DNA from: Tachypleus tridentatus | Taxonomy: Eukaryota > Arthropoda > Merostomata > Xiphosura > Limulidae | Direction of reading: 5' to 3' | Assembly: GCF_004210375.1 (NCBI RefSeq) | Contig: NC_134829.1 | Location: 59,264,107 to 59,328,106, forward strand | DNA: 64,000 nucleotides | Shown here: piece by piece, positions 49,885 to 63,535 of the stretch | How positions within the stretch are numbered: the first letter of the stretch is position 1 | Layout of the letters: the number at the start of each line of letters is the position of its first letter | The notes under the pieces: generated by a model | Database searches by the model: none | Seen by the model: the letters and a program-made list of their open reading frames with translations, nothing else | Told to the model about the DNA's origin: nothing | Program-made: the position numbers and the translations under genes

Positions 49885-51460
49885 AAGTTACAAAAACACA
49901 GCTTATATAATGTCATGGTGGAGTGACACATGAAATACATTTTGACATTGATGTTTTGTACATTGTATGATGCCACTGAAAACTGTTTTGGAAGGATATC
50001 AACAACTCTTTCTCATAAAAAAATATTTATACTCATAGATCATAAAGATGTGTTCAAGTGAGAGACTTAGAATGTTTAAGACAGAGGTTTCCTTGTAATT
50101 AATGGCATTAGAAAAAAGAATAAGGTTGACTTTGGGGAACCCAAACCATACATAAAGAAACCCTGTAAGGAATTGTAACTCAGTCATATTACGTAATATG
50201 TGGCATCTTTATAACTTTTAAGAATCCTCGAATGTAGGAATCAACAACAAAATCCATCCATGTGTCCCAGGCAACAATGAAAAACAAACCCAAGAAGTAT
50301 CTCTGCCTGGGAATCAGGCCAAATGGGTATGGACTCATTAACCAGGCTATCATTCATACCCTCATCACTCGTCAAGTAAATAGAGAATGAAATGGATATT
50401 AACACAAAGAAGACATACATGTCAGATTACCAGATACAGCACCTATAGAATTATGTGTGGTCAAATTAATGAAATTTCAGGCAGTAAACTATGATATCCT
50501 CTTACACTAGAGGAACTATGAAACATCAGGAAGGAGTGGTGTGCTTTGGATGTGAAAATCTTACAACAAAGCTTGTTGTAATGTGAATTACACTGCAGGA
50601 TTCACAGATAACACAGATAAAATATTGTAATGTGGACTCTAATGACGTGATTGGATAAGGCTCCAAATCTTTATAACTATAAAATAATGAACATTCTCTA
50701 GCCTCAGCTGTATTTCTCTGTCTTCATCATAAAACCAATTAGCATTCAACTTTGTAATCTATCTTGAAACAGTTTTAATGTATCAGGAAGCTTTTATCCT
50801 GTTTTTTATGAGTTAACACTTTTCAGTTAAAGCAAGTGTCCTTTGTATTATTAAATAAAGAGTGTTTTCACTGTATGTACACTTGTATTTCTTTGAACAT
50901 AGTTAATCAGAAATACTTTCTGGTCAAATATTTTTTTATACAGGGGATCAACCTCATTCTTAGGGGACTTAGTTTTACAGGGGAATATTACACTGTTATA
51001 GACTATGTTTTCTGATAATTAATACATTTTATAAAGTTTGTTAGTGGTACTTGTGGAATGATGCACAAAGAAATTTCCCAAGTTTCTAGAATGGATGTAA
51101 TGTATAGAATATTCTAGCGACTTGTGAAAATATTGTAGCATATAAAATTAGTTAGTTAATCATTGATCTTTTAGTTGATGCATCTATAACATTTTACAAA
51201 TCTGTACTGAATTAGCAAGTGTGTTTTGATCCAGTTTTGTATTAATGCTGGAGGTACAGGAGGAAAATTAATAAGTACATGGCTATTTACTTTTATTTGT
51301 GAGTTATGCCTATCTATTGGTTGTCTTTAGTTTGTGAAACTGTAGGTTATGAAACATTCAACTAAACAAATAAAATGTTTTCCATTTCATTTAGTAAACT
51401 GTACTTTGTACTAGTTTTATTGAATAATCACAAAGAACACATACAATGATACAAACCATT

Positions 51461-53200
51461 ACAACAGAGGTGCCAGTAGAGCTGCTTTGGCTGAAATAAA
51501 ATCTAAACTGAACTGTTTGATTTCACGATGGTAACATGTTTAAAGTGTGATTGAACAGTTGGAGGAAATAACGCAACAGTGGAAGTAATAAAACTCTGAA
51601 ACAGAATATTATAAAAGATCTAAAAGAAGATGCAGAGTTATAAAAACAGACAGAGGATTCAAAGATCCCGATATAAAATTAAAGGAAAATTACAAATATT
51701 AAAGAAAGATCTTGAAAAAGTTGACGATGGTTAACAGAAGATCAAAATATTTGAAGAATTACAAGAACAAATTAATATTTAAATAAGAATTAAGGACAAA
51801 AAATTGTTTGAAAATAAGATAAAAAAGTTATAGGAGATGTACAGAGAAAGTATAATAAAAATGTAAAGTGTAAAACTTTTATGGAGTACAGAAAGATTTT
51901 GATAATAGACTTGAAGTAGTATGAAAGATATTTATGATGTACATATTATAACAGCAAAACCACTGGTGTCAAAAAGAATAAAGACAGGATAAAACATATG
52001 GAAAATAAAACTGTAAAGCAAAAGACAAAATTGTTCATACCTCTTTTGGTACGTTCTTGAGAATCTTAACCCCAAGCAACATCACCTATGAAATAAGAAA
52101 TGGAAGAAACCATCTGGCCTACACCTGTCAATTCTACTGATATGTCATCTATGATTACACAACCTTCTTGGACTACAAGTTATATCATTATCCAACTCAG
52201 TTACAGAGATTAGCTGGTCAGTTCAACAACACTGCTCTGTTGAAAAACCAACAGCTTACAATAGAAAACATATCATAGGAGGTATATAATGCTATGTTTC
52301 AAATAATTTCTGAAGTGAATAGATGAAGTACCAAACATAAAGCCTTCCATTTTGTTGCCAAGCTCAACAAAATTAAGTAATATGTCAGCCAACAGCCAAA
52401 TCAACTATTTGTGACTGTCTTGTCAAAAAGGTTTAGCATGACATACCTAAGGAAAGTTTCTAAAACAAAAGTTCACTAGCAGAATATGGAGCAAAGATTA
52501 GAACTTAACTAAACTTTCATTATATGTGTAAAGGTTTGTCTACGTTTCTTACCCACGATTCACTTGAAATGATGAAATAGTTGAAAAGTGGCACATTTAT
52601 ATGTGACATAGTAGACAAGGGTATGCAAAGTAGGTTTACATTTTTAAAGAAAGCTGTCTAGTTGGTAGTGAATATTGAATCAATTGAATTCACCATCTAG
52701 GAATCATAAATTTATGTGATCAAATAATATCGATACATCCAACTTCTCTCATGAAGTCTTTAGACGACTGTTAACTCAGGATGGAAAAGGGAAACCATGC
52801 GATAGTAGGTGTTTCAACTGCAACTTAAAAAAAAAAAAAGAGTATATTATCAAGAACTATAGGTTTAGTTTGAATTTTGTTCAATGGTACATGAAGGGTA
52901 TCTGCACCTGCCATCATTAATTTAGCAGTAACAAACTAGAGGGAAAGCAGCTACTCATCACCACTCAGTTATTTTCTTTACCAATAAACAGTAGAATATA
53001 CCATCACAATATAATGTCCTGAAACCTAAAAGAGTGAGCATGTTTGCAGGAACTAAAGACCAGAAGGTGTTTCAGCTGTAATTTAAAATGACACATTAAT
53101 GAAACTGTTTCTAAAGGATGAAAGAAAATGAAAGGAAACTCCTCTGGAAAAGAAGGGAATTAAATCTGAGACTATGATGAATCTGTCATTAATAATGTAT
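51461..53200 (+). mobile_element. Possible gag-like retroelement fossil (unit 3)
   Basis: Copy of 23869-25600, broken in the same way and carrying the same SINE insertion. Confidence 0.35.
52861..53060 (-). repeat. SINE family 1, old copy (unit 3)
   Basis: Same insertion as at 25261, at the same relative position. Confidence 0.75.
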
Positions 53201-53299
53201 GAAGTAGATATTACCTTGAAGATCAGAAAACATAGAGCTTATTATAAAAAGATACCAGTATGGGAATCCTGCCTGAGCTACAGTTGTTTGATCCCACTT

Positions 53300-54930
53300 G
53301 GTTGGTTGATTTGGTGTTTTATGGCACAAAGCAGCTAGGCTATCTGCACCAAATATCAGGTAAAAAGTTAAAATTAAAGTAAATTTAGTAAAATGCATAA
53401 AAGGAAATTAAAGCAAAACAAAACAAAGTTTAAAAAAACATAACTAGCATAAAACCAATGTTTACATCTAGTCTACAACGTTAAGAGAAAAACTACAGTA
53501 ACACAAGTTGAAAAGGACTTTTTATAGCATAATTGTAATTATCATAACTTGCCTGGAAGACTAACAGGTAAGTACAAAAACCACCATCAGTCACCTGAAG
53601 TTGGTCTTTCCAGTCCTGATTCCAAGTTATTTGATGTTATGGCCATTTTCAAAAAATAAAGTAATAAAAGTTTTAAAAGACTTGTAGCAAACTTTAATAA
53701 TAACTCGTCAGGATGACTAATGGGTAGTTCAAACAACACCTCTTTTTCTTCCAACCATTCAGGGCAAGAACGAAAGTAGGATGGGTGACAGCCATTGCAA
53801 TTGATGCAATGAGGGTCTGTTTCACACTATTAGGCATCACGGTCCTTGATACAAGTACACGTCAAGGAACCACAACATGACGTCTTCTAGTGACCGAACC
53901 ATTGACACTGGAAACATTGGAAAGAGTTTGGAATGTATGGCCATTTTCTGCAGTTAACATAGCCTGCCTTGATGGTCGCAGGCAGATGTGGTGACGTAAA
54001 CGTGAGAATGAAAACATTTGTCGGCACCATAATTTCATCTTTGCAAGCAGATATACGCCTCACTGCAGAAACTCCTTGGATGGAGAAACCAGCGAGAATC
54101 TCTAACTCTGGGATGTTCTCCAAATCCCTCTCAACAATAACTCCTCATGATGAATTCAAAGTAGCATGAGGTGTAACCTCAATAGGTAAATCCCCAATTG
54201 CCTTTGAATGCAAGAAGACTACACTGTGTTGAAATGCAGATGTTTCCACCAATATGTCACCAGATCTTTACTGACTTTGGAGAGTCAGCAAGTCCCTCCA
54301 GTCCCTTCTGAATGAAAGAGAGAGACATTACCCTAAAGATTTGTCTGGAAATGAATGCAATATAAGAAAATTAGGTACAACAGGTGGTACAGATGGTGAG
54401 GATTGCTGCTCAGAATCTTCAAGATGTTGTTGTTTACCTATAGACTGTTTTTACACTATTTTATTAAAATTTTTAATTGGAGTATCCATAATAAAGAAAG
54501 GGAAATCTCAGTGTCCACTGACCCCACCCACCACAGAGCCTTATGAAGGGATGCACCACAATGCCAAACAACGACACTGCAGGAATGCCAGGGTTTAGTG
54601 AGCACTGTACCCAAACACCAGCATCAGATATAATATCCACAACACCTGTGGAGAACATCCAACATTGGTACTTGGTTGACCCTAGCCCGAGTGGACCAGA
54701 CGATTGACCCAAGGGGGCCATCTCAAGGCCGCCCGTCTACAGGAATTCAAGGCCAAAGTGGTGTGTTTGGGTTGGACTCCTCAACCACCAGGATTCTTTC
54801 CTCCCCTTCACAGGTTGCCATGCACAGCAAACATGGGTGGATGTTTAGATCCCAGAGAAGATAAACTGAAAGAACAGAACCTTCCCCTGGGAGGTCCCCT
54901 CACCATGTACAGGAATCCACACTGAGAGGG
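53300..54930 (-). mobile_element. LINE remnant: 5' region plus ORF1 (unit 3)
   Basis: Copy of 25701-27330. The ORF1 fragment is at 53887-54123 and the 5' segment at about 54484-54930. A private G-to-A difference lies near 53586. Confidence 0.75.
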
Positions 54931-55595
54931 ATTCCACTTGAAAGCAGCTTTCCTGCAATATTTTAAAGTTAGAATACGTTATCATTCCACACTTTCTGTA
55001 ACATTAACATTTGAAATATTTACATGTGCTTGTATGGATATGGACCTATTGAAATTAATTCAAAAATTGGGTTAATTTTATGCAGGTTAAGTTAAAGTTG
55101 TTGGAAATAACCTAATTATCCAGTCTTTGCACTAACTTCACAATCTGTGCCTATAAGTATGTGAAGCTTAATTTGAAATTAGTTTACTAGTAATTCCCAT
55201 TTAGAACAGCATAATTTTCTGTGACTTGTTTGGGTGTAAGAAAGATGATAAAACTAATATTTTTTTTTATTATTATTATTATACAAGTTTTCCTTGGATA
55301 AGTAAAATTATCTGGTGGAACAAAAAATTTAATCAAAGACTGGTCTGACTTAAGAGTTTGTTCACTTGAACACCTTATATACACAAAGGGTAAAACGGAC
55401 AGGTCAGAGGTCTCTAAGGCATAAATCTTCATTTTATGCTTCTGAGGACATGAAACCAGTCAGCAACATCTTCCATCTGACTTTTACTCCTATAATGCAC
55501 CTACAACATAATACTGAAAAGAAAATTTCTGAAGCAGCACATTTCAAACCCGAGATGCTGGAACCCTCAGTCTGATATGCTAACAAGTACATCAT

Positions 55596-55607
55596 ACACA
55601 CACACAC
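55596..55607. repeat. (AC)6 microsatellite (unit 3)
   Basis: Two repeats shorter than the matching tracts in units 1 and 2. Confidence 0.9.
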
Positions 55608-55945
55608 AAACACTTTGATAAAGTGAGTCGTTCTGGTTGCAAAAAGAACATTTGAGTCTTTTATTCTTCACTTTACAGTGATTAACTGAAATTAAAGTTT
55701 AAAATGCCTCTTATTAAATGCACAACAGTTACAGCATTCTTACATTAAGAGTACTGTTGAATAAGTAGTTTTTGAACCAAGTTCATTTCTAGAAAACATA
55801 GCCCACTACTCCAACACAAACTTCTGCAGTACCTATCACAGTTAAGTATGCCTTGTTGTAGTAGCACTTTAACTAATAACAATATATTTTTCATGCCAAT
55901 TTCCAAATTGTTTTTATGTGAACACAAAATGCCTCAAATAATTGT

Positions 55946-56178
55946 TTAGTTTGTTTTGAATTTCAAGCCAAACTACACGAGGGCTATCTGTGCTAGCCAT
56001 CCCTAATTTAGCAGTGTAAAATAGAGGGAAGACAGCTAGTCATCACCAACCACCTCTCGGGCTACTTTTTCTCCAACGAATAGCTGAAATGGCAAGCATG
56101 TTTGGTGTGATGAGGATTTGAACCCACGACCCTCGGATTACATGTCAAGTGCATTTACCGCCTGGGCATGCTGGGCCA
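55946..56178 (-). repeat. SINE family 1 (unit 3)
   Basis: Same insertion as in unit 1, with the same target-site duplication at 55933-55945 and 56179-56191. Confidence 0.88.
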
Positions 56179-56191
56179 CTCAAATAATTGT

Positions 56192-59100
56192 AAAAACCAT
56201 TTGTTACTACATTTAGATGTATAATTATACAAGTATATTTAGAAATGTCTAAATTCAATCAGGATTAAAACTAAAATTTAGAAAATATATGATGTGCAAT
56301 AAAATATATTGATATACAATTTTCATTATAAAATTGGTCTTTTGGTTGCTTTGATTTTAAATATTAACAAAAACGTTTTTGTTGAAAAAAACACTTTTAT
56401 TTTACTTCACTTACTACAAAGACAAATACATGACATTTCTTTATAACCACTAGCTTTTACAATACTTTCTTTAGGAACCAATAAACATGTAGGTTTGTTA
56501 ATTAACAGAAAAACTATTTCAATCCTCAATGAGACTCACGCCATTTCATTTTAAAGATTATATTTAATCAATATACAGATTCTAATTGTTAAATTACTTT
56601 AATAATGTTTTTAATATCACAATTCTATGAAAATGTGTTTATATCATCATCAGTATTAAGTTTACTGTGAGCTTTCAACTGAAGATGAAAGAGTAATAGT
56701 CCTACAACAGTAATTTGTAATCATTGGTATTAGTTCAGGGAATGTTAAGAAACAAGTACACAAAATATATTGATTTTATGTTATTGAATACAATAAAGTT
56801 ACTCACACATTTCCCATTTCAAAATTAACAAAGTATGGGAATACAATATCTATGAAGAATACAATATCTATACTTTTAATCAAACTTGCATAATTTTAGT
56901 TAGATACAAAACACTGTTGCTGGAACACAAGCCCATGTTTACTATTAACAGGACTTACAATTACATGTGGTTTTTTTCTTGCTTTTACTGCATTTAACAC
57001 CCAAAATATTTTACAATCAAAATCATTCTATTCTTATTGTCTGTGCAGAACAAGGAAACTCAAAAATATAAAAGTATGGTTATGTATTTAAAGACGCATC
57101 ATTTAATTTGCTAGTTTTAAATAATCATATATGAAAACAAAAATTCTTATTTACATAAATTTTGTAAACCATGTCCAAAAGAGTGTTGAATGGAAAATAA
57201 TGTATGTGTCATATTCAAACACATGAACAGTTATTCCTAGTATTATTCTTAATAATATTGACAGTGCACTTCTATTTGACCTTCAGCTAAAAAATGAATT
57301 TTATTTTACAAACCTACAGAGAAATAAAACACTAGTCTCAGATACTTGAACAATTTTCATTTTCATTAATTTCAAAATTAACATTGTATATTCTTTAAGT
57401 TCCACCTTTACACCAATAATGTTATTTTGTCATAAGTCATACAAAACAAACAAACAGTAAATGAAGTGTTTTGATTATCAAAATGTTCCAAGACTTCATA
57501 ACACCAAATAATGATTTTCAAGTTTTGATCATGTAAAAAAACACAAACTATATTGCAGTGTTGTACATAACATGTTTCGAAAGAATTGTATATTTAATTC
57601 ATTAACTGAGATCTAGATTTTGTCTAAAATTACAAATCATGCAGTTAAAATACTAATTTCATGGCTAGCTGTGTGTGTATAAACACACACATCTCTAATC
57701 AAGTACACTTTCTAAAAAACTGACATAAAATACACAAAAGCAAGTTTTTTTTACTGTATGCTGAAAAAAATAAACATAAAAAATCAATTTTTTAGGAAAT
57801 AAAAGCATTTTTAAATTAAGATATGGAACTATGCTTACAAAATGATAAGTTGCATGTATATATGCAGTTATGTTTCTACAATATTTTTGGTTGAAAGAAG
57901 ATTTTGCATCCCTTTATAATGATGGTTTTTTAGATACATAAAGAAGAGTTACTTTTTTTAGTGAATGACACTGACAAATTAAACTATATAATTGTAAAAA
58001 GACCTATTTATCAGAATTATTATCCTTATATTATAATACACACACACACACATACATAAAAACCTTATACTATGTACTTTCATTCCAGTCACAGATACTT
58101 TACAAACTAGAACTTTAAAACATATAATTGGCTTGATTATTTTGCATAACTATGAAATATTATCAAAATAGTTTTTAAAAGGACTAAACATTGTTTGATA
58201 TAAACTGAATTGTGATTACAGAACATTAGCTTTTTAACATTCCTTGAATACCAAGAATAATAATGCAACTATTCTTGTCTTCTGTCAAATATTAAGTTTT
58301 TAATTGTAGCTTATCACCAGTCAATGGATAAAGCTGTCAAAATTAAACAGAACCTTTTAGTTTCTTGAATGTGCGTGTATACATGGGTGTATCGCACATA
58401 TCAACCCATCAGAAATCTAAAAATAATTAGTATTTTAAATCTATTAAAGGATCCTTTGTGTATATACATATACAAAGACAATAATACTAATATGCAAGTA
58501 AGCTGTCATCCATTAAAGCACAAGGCCAGCAACACACTTTTATTGTTTATGCATGATTTGAAAGTTATTTTATGTGAATTATCCTGATGAATGTCATAAA
58601 CTTATAAATATAATCTTCCTATAACTTTTACATTTTTTTGAGATAATACAGCAAAGTATGATTATGCTTCAAATGTCTCTATCATGTTCCTATTTACCAT
58701 ATATATATATATATACAGCAAAGAATATATCAGACAAGTATTGATACAATCTTTTAACCTATCATAACTTTTCTTTACTTCTTTTTATTCATGAAATACG
58801 ATACATAAGCTGAATATTTAAGATGGGCTATGATACATTTATCTCAACAACAACAACAAAAGAAAACCAAATGTGAGAAAAATAAAAATGAAATTATATA
58901 CCAAACAAAACCAAACAACATTTCATAAATCAGATTAATTTTTTTTCCATAATTTATAACTTATAAAAGATTTTCTCCCATTTTCTTAATAGATGTTGAT
59001 TGCTAGTGAAGATTTTATATTTTACATGTTTTCTTTTAATATGAAATAATACATTACAATTAACCTTTTCTGTTTTAGCTTATGCCTACAGAGTACTAAT

Positions 59101-59239
59101 GGTGTGGTCATCTTTTTTATTTCAGAGCCACAACTTTTTTAAAGATGGAAAATGTATATACACAATTTTCCAATATACATTACATCAGGGCCAAATGCAA
59201 GAAAGGAAATTCATGTCTGGAATAATACAATACTTTTCA
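56192..59239 (-). other. Rab5: Probable Rab5 3'UTR and downstream flank (unit 3)
   Basis: Copy of 28602-31654. If the gene splices to its nearest terminal exons, this is the copy used as 3'UTR. A private A-to-G difference lies near 58374. Confidence 0.4.
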
Positions 59240-59352
59240 TCACTTGCAACATCCACTGCTGGTTTGTTGTTGGTTTTCACTCAAATCCACCCCTCGTCTT
59301 CCATGCCCAGGTAAACCACTAGCCAACTGTTCATTTTTAGGTAACTTCTTAG
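59240..59352 (-). CDS. Rab5: Rab5 last coding exon (copy 3, nearest the upstream exons)
   Basis: Coding sequence as in copies 1 and 2, ending GCCK and TGA. By position this is the terminal exon expected to be used by default, because it is the first one reached after the copy 3 penultimate exon. Confidence 0.93.
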
Positions 59353-60514
59353 CTGTATAAAATTTAAAAAGAGTACTGCTTAATCTTGGAAAAAAAAACA
59401 ACTCCAAAAATGTATAAAAATTATTTCTAAATAATTTCTTTTCAGTTAAATGGTATTTTCAAACAAATCATCAAAAAAACTCTGCGACAAAATACTTCAT
59501 TCCATTGGAACATTAATGAACTCCCTCAGTGTTGTAAATGATAAACCATATTTTTATAGTTACTATTCAGGGGGAGTCACAATTACTTAAATAGCCTGTT
59601 ACAATTTGGTATGAGGCCCTAACTGGTTTAAAACTTCCCAAACTATTGCTAGAAGTTATTGTTCCTCATTTTTATTTATACCACTACACATGTTTAATTG
59701 CAGTCATAAAAATTTGCTTATTTGGCTAATACCACAAGCAGTGGACAGTTTAAAACTTAAGCAGCTTTATAGTGTACAAGAAAATTCATATATAAGAGTA
59801 TACATACAAGGATTTACTTCCTACCAGTTATAAAATGAGCTGAATTCTTATGAATGTTTTCATGTATTTTGTTCTGAAATAGAACCCAAGTTTGATGATC
59901 TGTTTGCCTTTTATTGCAAATAATCAAAACTTTACTTAATCCTTTGATCTGGGTCAACTCAGTAATGTGACATCAACAGCTTTCAACTTCCTACACTCCA
60001 AAGTAGGTTACAAAGCAGTTTAAAGCACAACACCCAATGATATTTTTAAAACTGTAATTACAGTTTTGAATCTGGTTACAGTATAGTTATGAACTAGATG
60101 TTTATATTTTTAAAAAATCTATATGCTCATAGCATACTACTATGATTTTATGATATACAACATAAATATGTGCTGTGTGGTATTAATTACAACAATAACA
60201 ATTGTTTGATATTTAGTTTGTACTAAAGATATTAATTTTAACTGTTTGATAAAACTTGTTATAAAGTGCAACTAAATGAAAAGTGCAAAATTAGACATTA
60301 TAAAATATAATGGAAATTTTGTAAGTATAGAACATCATCTTTCCACAAGCCAATAAATTTTAACCTTAGTGAATTTCATTTTTACCAAAAAATGCACAGC
60401 AGTTTTCCCTCTTAACTTCATTGCCCAAATTCAAAGAACATTAACAAAAGTAGAAATATTTTCAAAATAACAACTGCATAACTTAGAAAATTAAATAGTT
60501 CTATTTCATCTTAC

Positions 60515-60605
60515 CTATAGCCAAAAATATATCATTTACATTCATAGCTGTCTTCAGAAGTCTCCATAAAAGGAGACCATTTTCTTCAGCATATGCTTGT
60601 GCTTC
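60515..60605 (-). CDS. Rab5: Rab5 penultimate coding exon (copy 3), motif altered
   Basis: Same exon as copies 1 and 2, but 91 rather than 94 bases long. One A is missing from the A run near 60570 and two bases (GC in CTTCGCAG) are missing near 60556. The losses total three bases, so the outer frame is kept. Between them, however, the reading changes from [11 protein letters not shown] to [10 protein letters not shown]. This removes the G5 ETSAK motif that contacts the guanine base, so a protein made from this copy should bind nucleotide poorly. Splice sites are intact. The change may be a real mutation or an uncorrected read error. It is notable because this is the copy closest to the upstream exons. 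Confidence 0.9.
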
Positions 60606-61235
60606 CTAGAAAATATATATCAACAAACACACATCAAGTAAACAATCATTTAAACAGTTAGTACTTATATCAAAAGGAATGACTGTGTTAAAAACACCAC
60701 CATGAAACCTCTGATGAAAGAGAACATATTTATTAATGCTTGTTTTGAATTTTACACATATACACAAAGGCAGTTACTAGAACATTAAAACAAAACTTTT
60801 CAAAATACTTCACCACTAAAGAAAAATATTATCAAAGAATGTTTTAACAATACTGTTTTAAGTAAGCAATTTAAATAGAATAAATTTTACCTAACTTTTA
60901 GGTACTTAATGGTTTGTACTTTAACACTTCTCTGCACAAAATTACCTGCATTATACAAGAATTGCACACTTTTATTTTCAAAAGTTATACTCAAGAAGTC
61001 AGATTTGTTATATTTAGAATCACATCCCTTGTTTTAAGGTTTCAGTCATTGTTTGTACTTATGTAGGTTTCTTACATATACATTTTTTTAAGGTAGTTAT
61101 AAGGTTTTGTTTTACTTTTACCTTTATCATATGTACTTTGCTTAAAACACAAAAGAAAATATGAAACCTTAGTTTGTTTACACAGTGAAATACTGTGATG
61201 AAAAGAAAACTTAGGAATTTTAACTCAATAAAAGT
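60606..61235 (-). other. Rab5: Rab5 intron, right part of unit 3 and single-copy flank
   Basis: AT-rich intron. The unit boundary at 61108 lies inside it. The matching unit sequence in copies 1 and 2 (33022-33529, 46816-47324) instead runs into the next unit. Confidence 0.7.
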
Positions 61236-63535
61236 TATAATTTTCCTACACTAAAAATATATTTCCAATTGATACCTCCCTCCTCACACAAGATTAGCTA
61301 TTCTTGTTCAATGTTACCCTTATTTGCAATCTTTTTTTCTTTATGCATGATGCAAACCCTCTTCTCCTCCTATTGGAATCAAGTGATTCCAGTGTCTCTC
61401 TCATGTAAATCATCATGTATCACCTTCTTAACCAATAGGAGCACAGTATACTAATATGATGAATGTGACTTCCTTCATACACTTCTTTCAAACTATCACT
61501 GAGTTTGGCAGAATAATCTGGTGAGGAAGGGTGGGAAGTGTAAGAGAAGGGACATACCCTACTGGAAATACATTTTAGCACAGGAAAATTATAACTTCCA
61601 GTATGGTTCTTCCCGCTTCTCACCTGATTAGCTAGAATTTATAACTAATATTAGTAGAGACCAGTGTGAGGGAATAACAGATGTACTTCCAAAATCATCC
61701 AAAAGATACTTTCATAGATGAGAGTCAGATCAGAAAATCAGAAGAGGGAACCACACCATTTCTGACCAGGTATACTCATCATCCATGTGTGAAATGTGTA
61801 AGAAATGAGGGCAGAAACAGAAAGGAGCACATCCAAGTGGGGAAGAACATGGTAGAAAAGTGATCCTAATCAGAGAAAGATGTGGTAACTCAATCCCACA
61901 ATGAGAAAAGTGAATAGATAAGGATGTACCTCAGAATGCAGAGTGGCTAGGACATTCTGGACCATACTCAGTGAGTCAACTACATCCAAAACCTCCTCAT
62001 AAAGTACCAACATCTGCACAGGGTAGGATGAAGACAGTACTGTCTTCACCTTAAACTCAAGAACCAAGGAATGGAGTACCACTCAAATTCCCAGGTATGA
62101 CACAAAGATTATCTCTGAGTTATCAATCCATGAACTTGACATCTTATATCAAAGGATGTCTACTGCATGCATTCAACTCCCCAACTGTGGAACAGACCAG
62201 AACCCTTTAAATGGCAAGAATAACCCTGTACAAAGAGACAATGAGGGCTAGCCAAGAATAGAACTGGAACAATGGCGTGCACAAAACTATGACACACAAC
62301 AAAGGTGGAGAAAATCAAGGGAGGAAGATAGACAACCTGAAACCTGCACAATAACTTACATTGATTGGTTCACTCTAAATTCAAAACCAAGCCACAGAGT
62401 ACTATCACCAAAGCAGTGGTAGGATGAGAATTCCCAATTGAAGAGGTGAACTGCAATTTGATGTCTCACTCCTCAATAACTGTATAATGCATGTTAGAGA
62501 ACATCATATCATCTACACCTGCAGAACCCCACTGCCATACTCTGCACTGAATGGTCATTGCCATCTTTGTGTGGATCCCATTCAGGAGAGTGCTTGCAAT
62601 GTCAACCACCTCATTGGCTTGGAACTGGTATGTGGTAAGAACACCTACACTCCATTAGAAGAAGAGAGAGGTGAAAATGCATTTAAGAGTCTAAAAGAAT
62701 GTCATAGCCTGAGACAGCTTAATGGATGATCTTGAAAAACAATCCTCAGGGATGTGACATGCTATATCCATCACTGAACTGTGAAACTTACGTATCAAAA
62801 CAAACCAGAATAACATGGGAAGGAGAAAACCAAACATTTGGAAGGTAGTTCCTGCAATAAAGAGAAAACAGCACAAACATGAGACAAAAAATTTGTTAAG
62901 ACAAAATTAGATCCAGGAAACTCACACCAAGATAAGAATGAGAATGACTATCAAACCCTGAGGGCTAAAAAAGAAGATCAAAGTTCTTTGCTGGCTGACA
63001 AGGTGTAGGTTTTCTAATGATGGTCTTATGTACTTGTATACTTCAGGAGGTTGAATGCTACGCTGTTCAACTTTTATCTACAGGCTTCACCTGTGGCCCA
63101 GTAAAAACTCTAGTCAGTGGTGTAACCCTCAAAGTGGTAAGGTTAACTAAGGAAAGGTCTCACCAAACCCAAGTGTAGAAATAAAGCAACTTGAATTAAC
63201 TGATAAATATGAATACAAAAATCTGTGTGAATAAATAAAATTGAAAAGTAACCACATGCAGCAATAAACATAAAGCACGCCCAAACACAAACTCTGCCAA
63301 GAAAGAAGTGATAGTTCAGTAGCAGTGCACAAAGGAGTCATATGTGATGTATGCTATGCTTCTACTGGTGGAGAGGCAACACATGACAAGTTGTGTGTAA
63401 CACATGTTGCAATCACTCAATTCCAATAAGGGGAAGCAGAAGGTTTGTGGCATGCATAATGAAGAAGTTTGCATATATAGGGAAGCACGAACAAGAATAC
63501 CTAATCTTATAAGAATGTTAATTTTTCTATAACAT
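61236..63535 (-). mobile_element. DIRS-type retroelement fossil with inverted termini, broken
   Basis: The left end (about 61290-61510) and right end (about 63290-63500) are inverted copies of each other. Shared blocks include AGATTAGCTATTCTTGTTC, ATGCATGATGCAAACC, CTATTGGAATCAAGTGATT and AACTATCACT, in opposite orientation. A second inverted relation links about 61236-61300 with 61538-61605. Inverted rather than direct terminal repeats are a hallmark of DIRS elements. The interior is related to the element at 9790-13380 but is shorter and lacks most of the recognisable polymerase region. It is inactive, with many breaks, and old. It lies inside a Rab5 intron, on the same strand as the gene. 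Confidence 0.72.

Larger units (their letters stand above)
47325..61108. repeat. Tandem triplication, unit 3 (13.8 kb)
   Basis: Third unit. It exits into single-copy sequence after AAGGTTTT at 61101-61108, where GTTTTACTTTTACC follows in place of the junction. It has a few private substitutions (for example near 48066, 53586 and 58374) and a shorter (CA)n tract, besides homopolymer differences. Confidence 0.97.
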
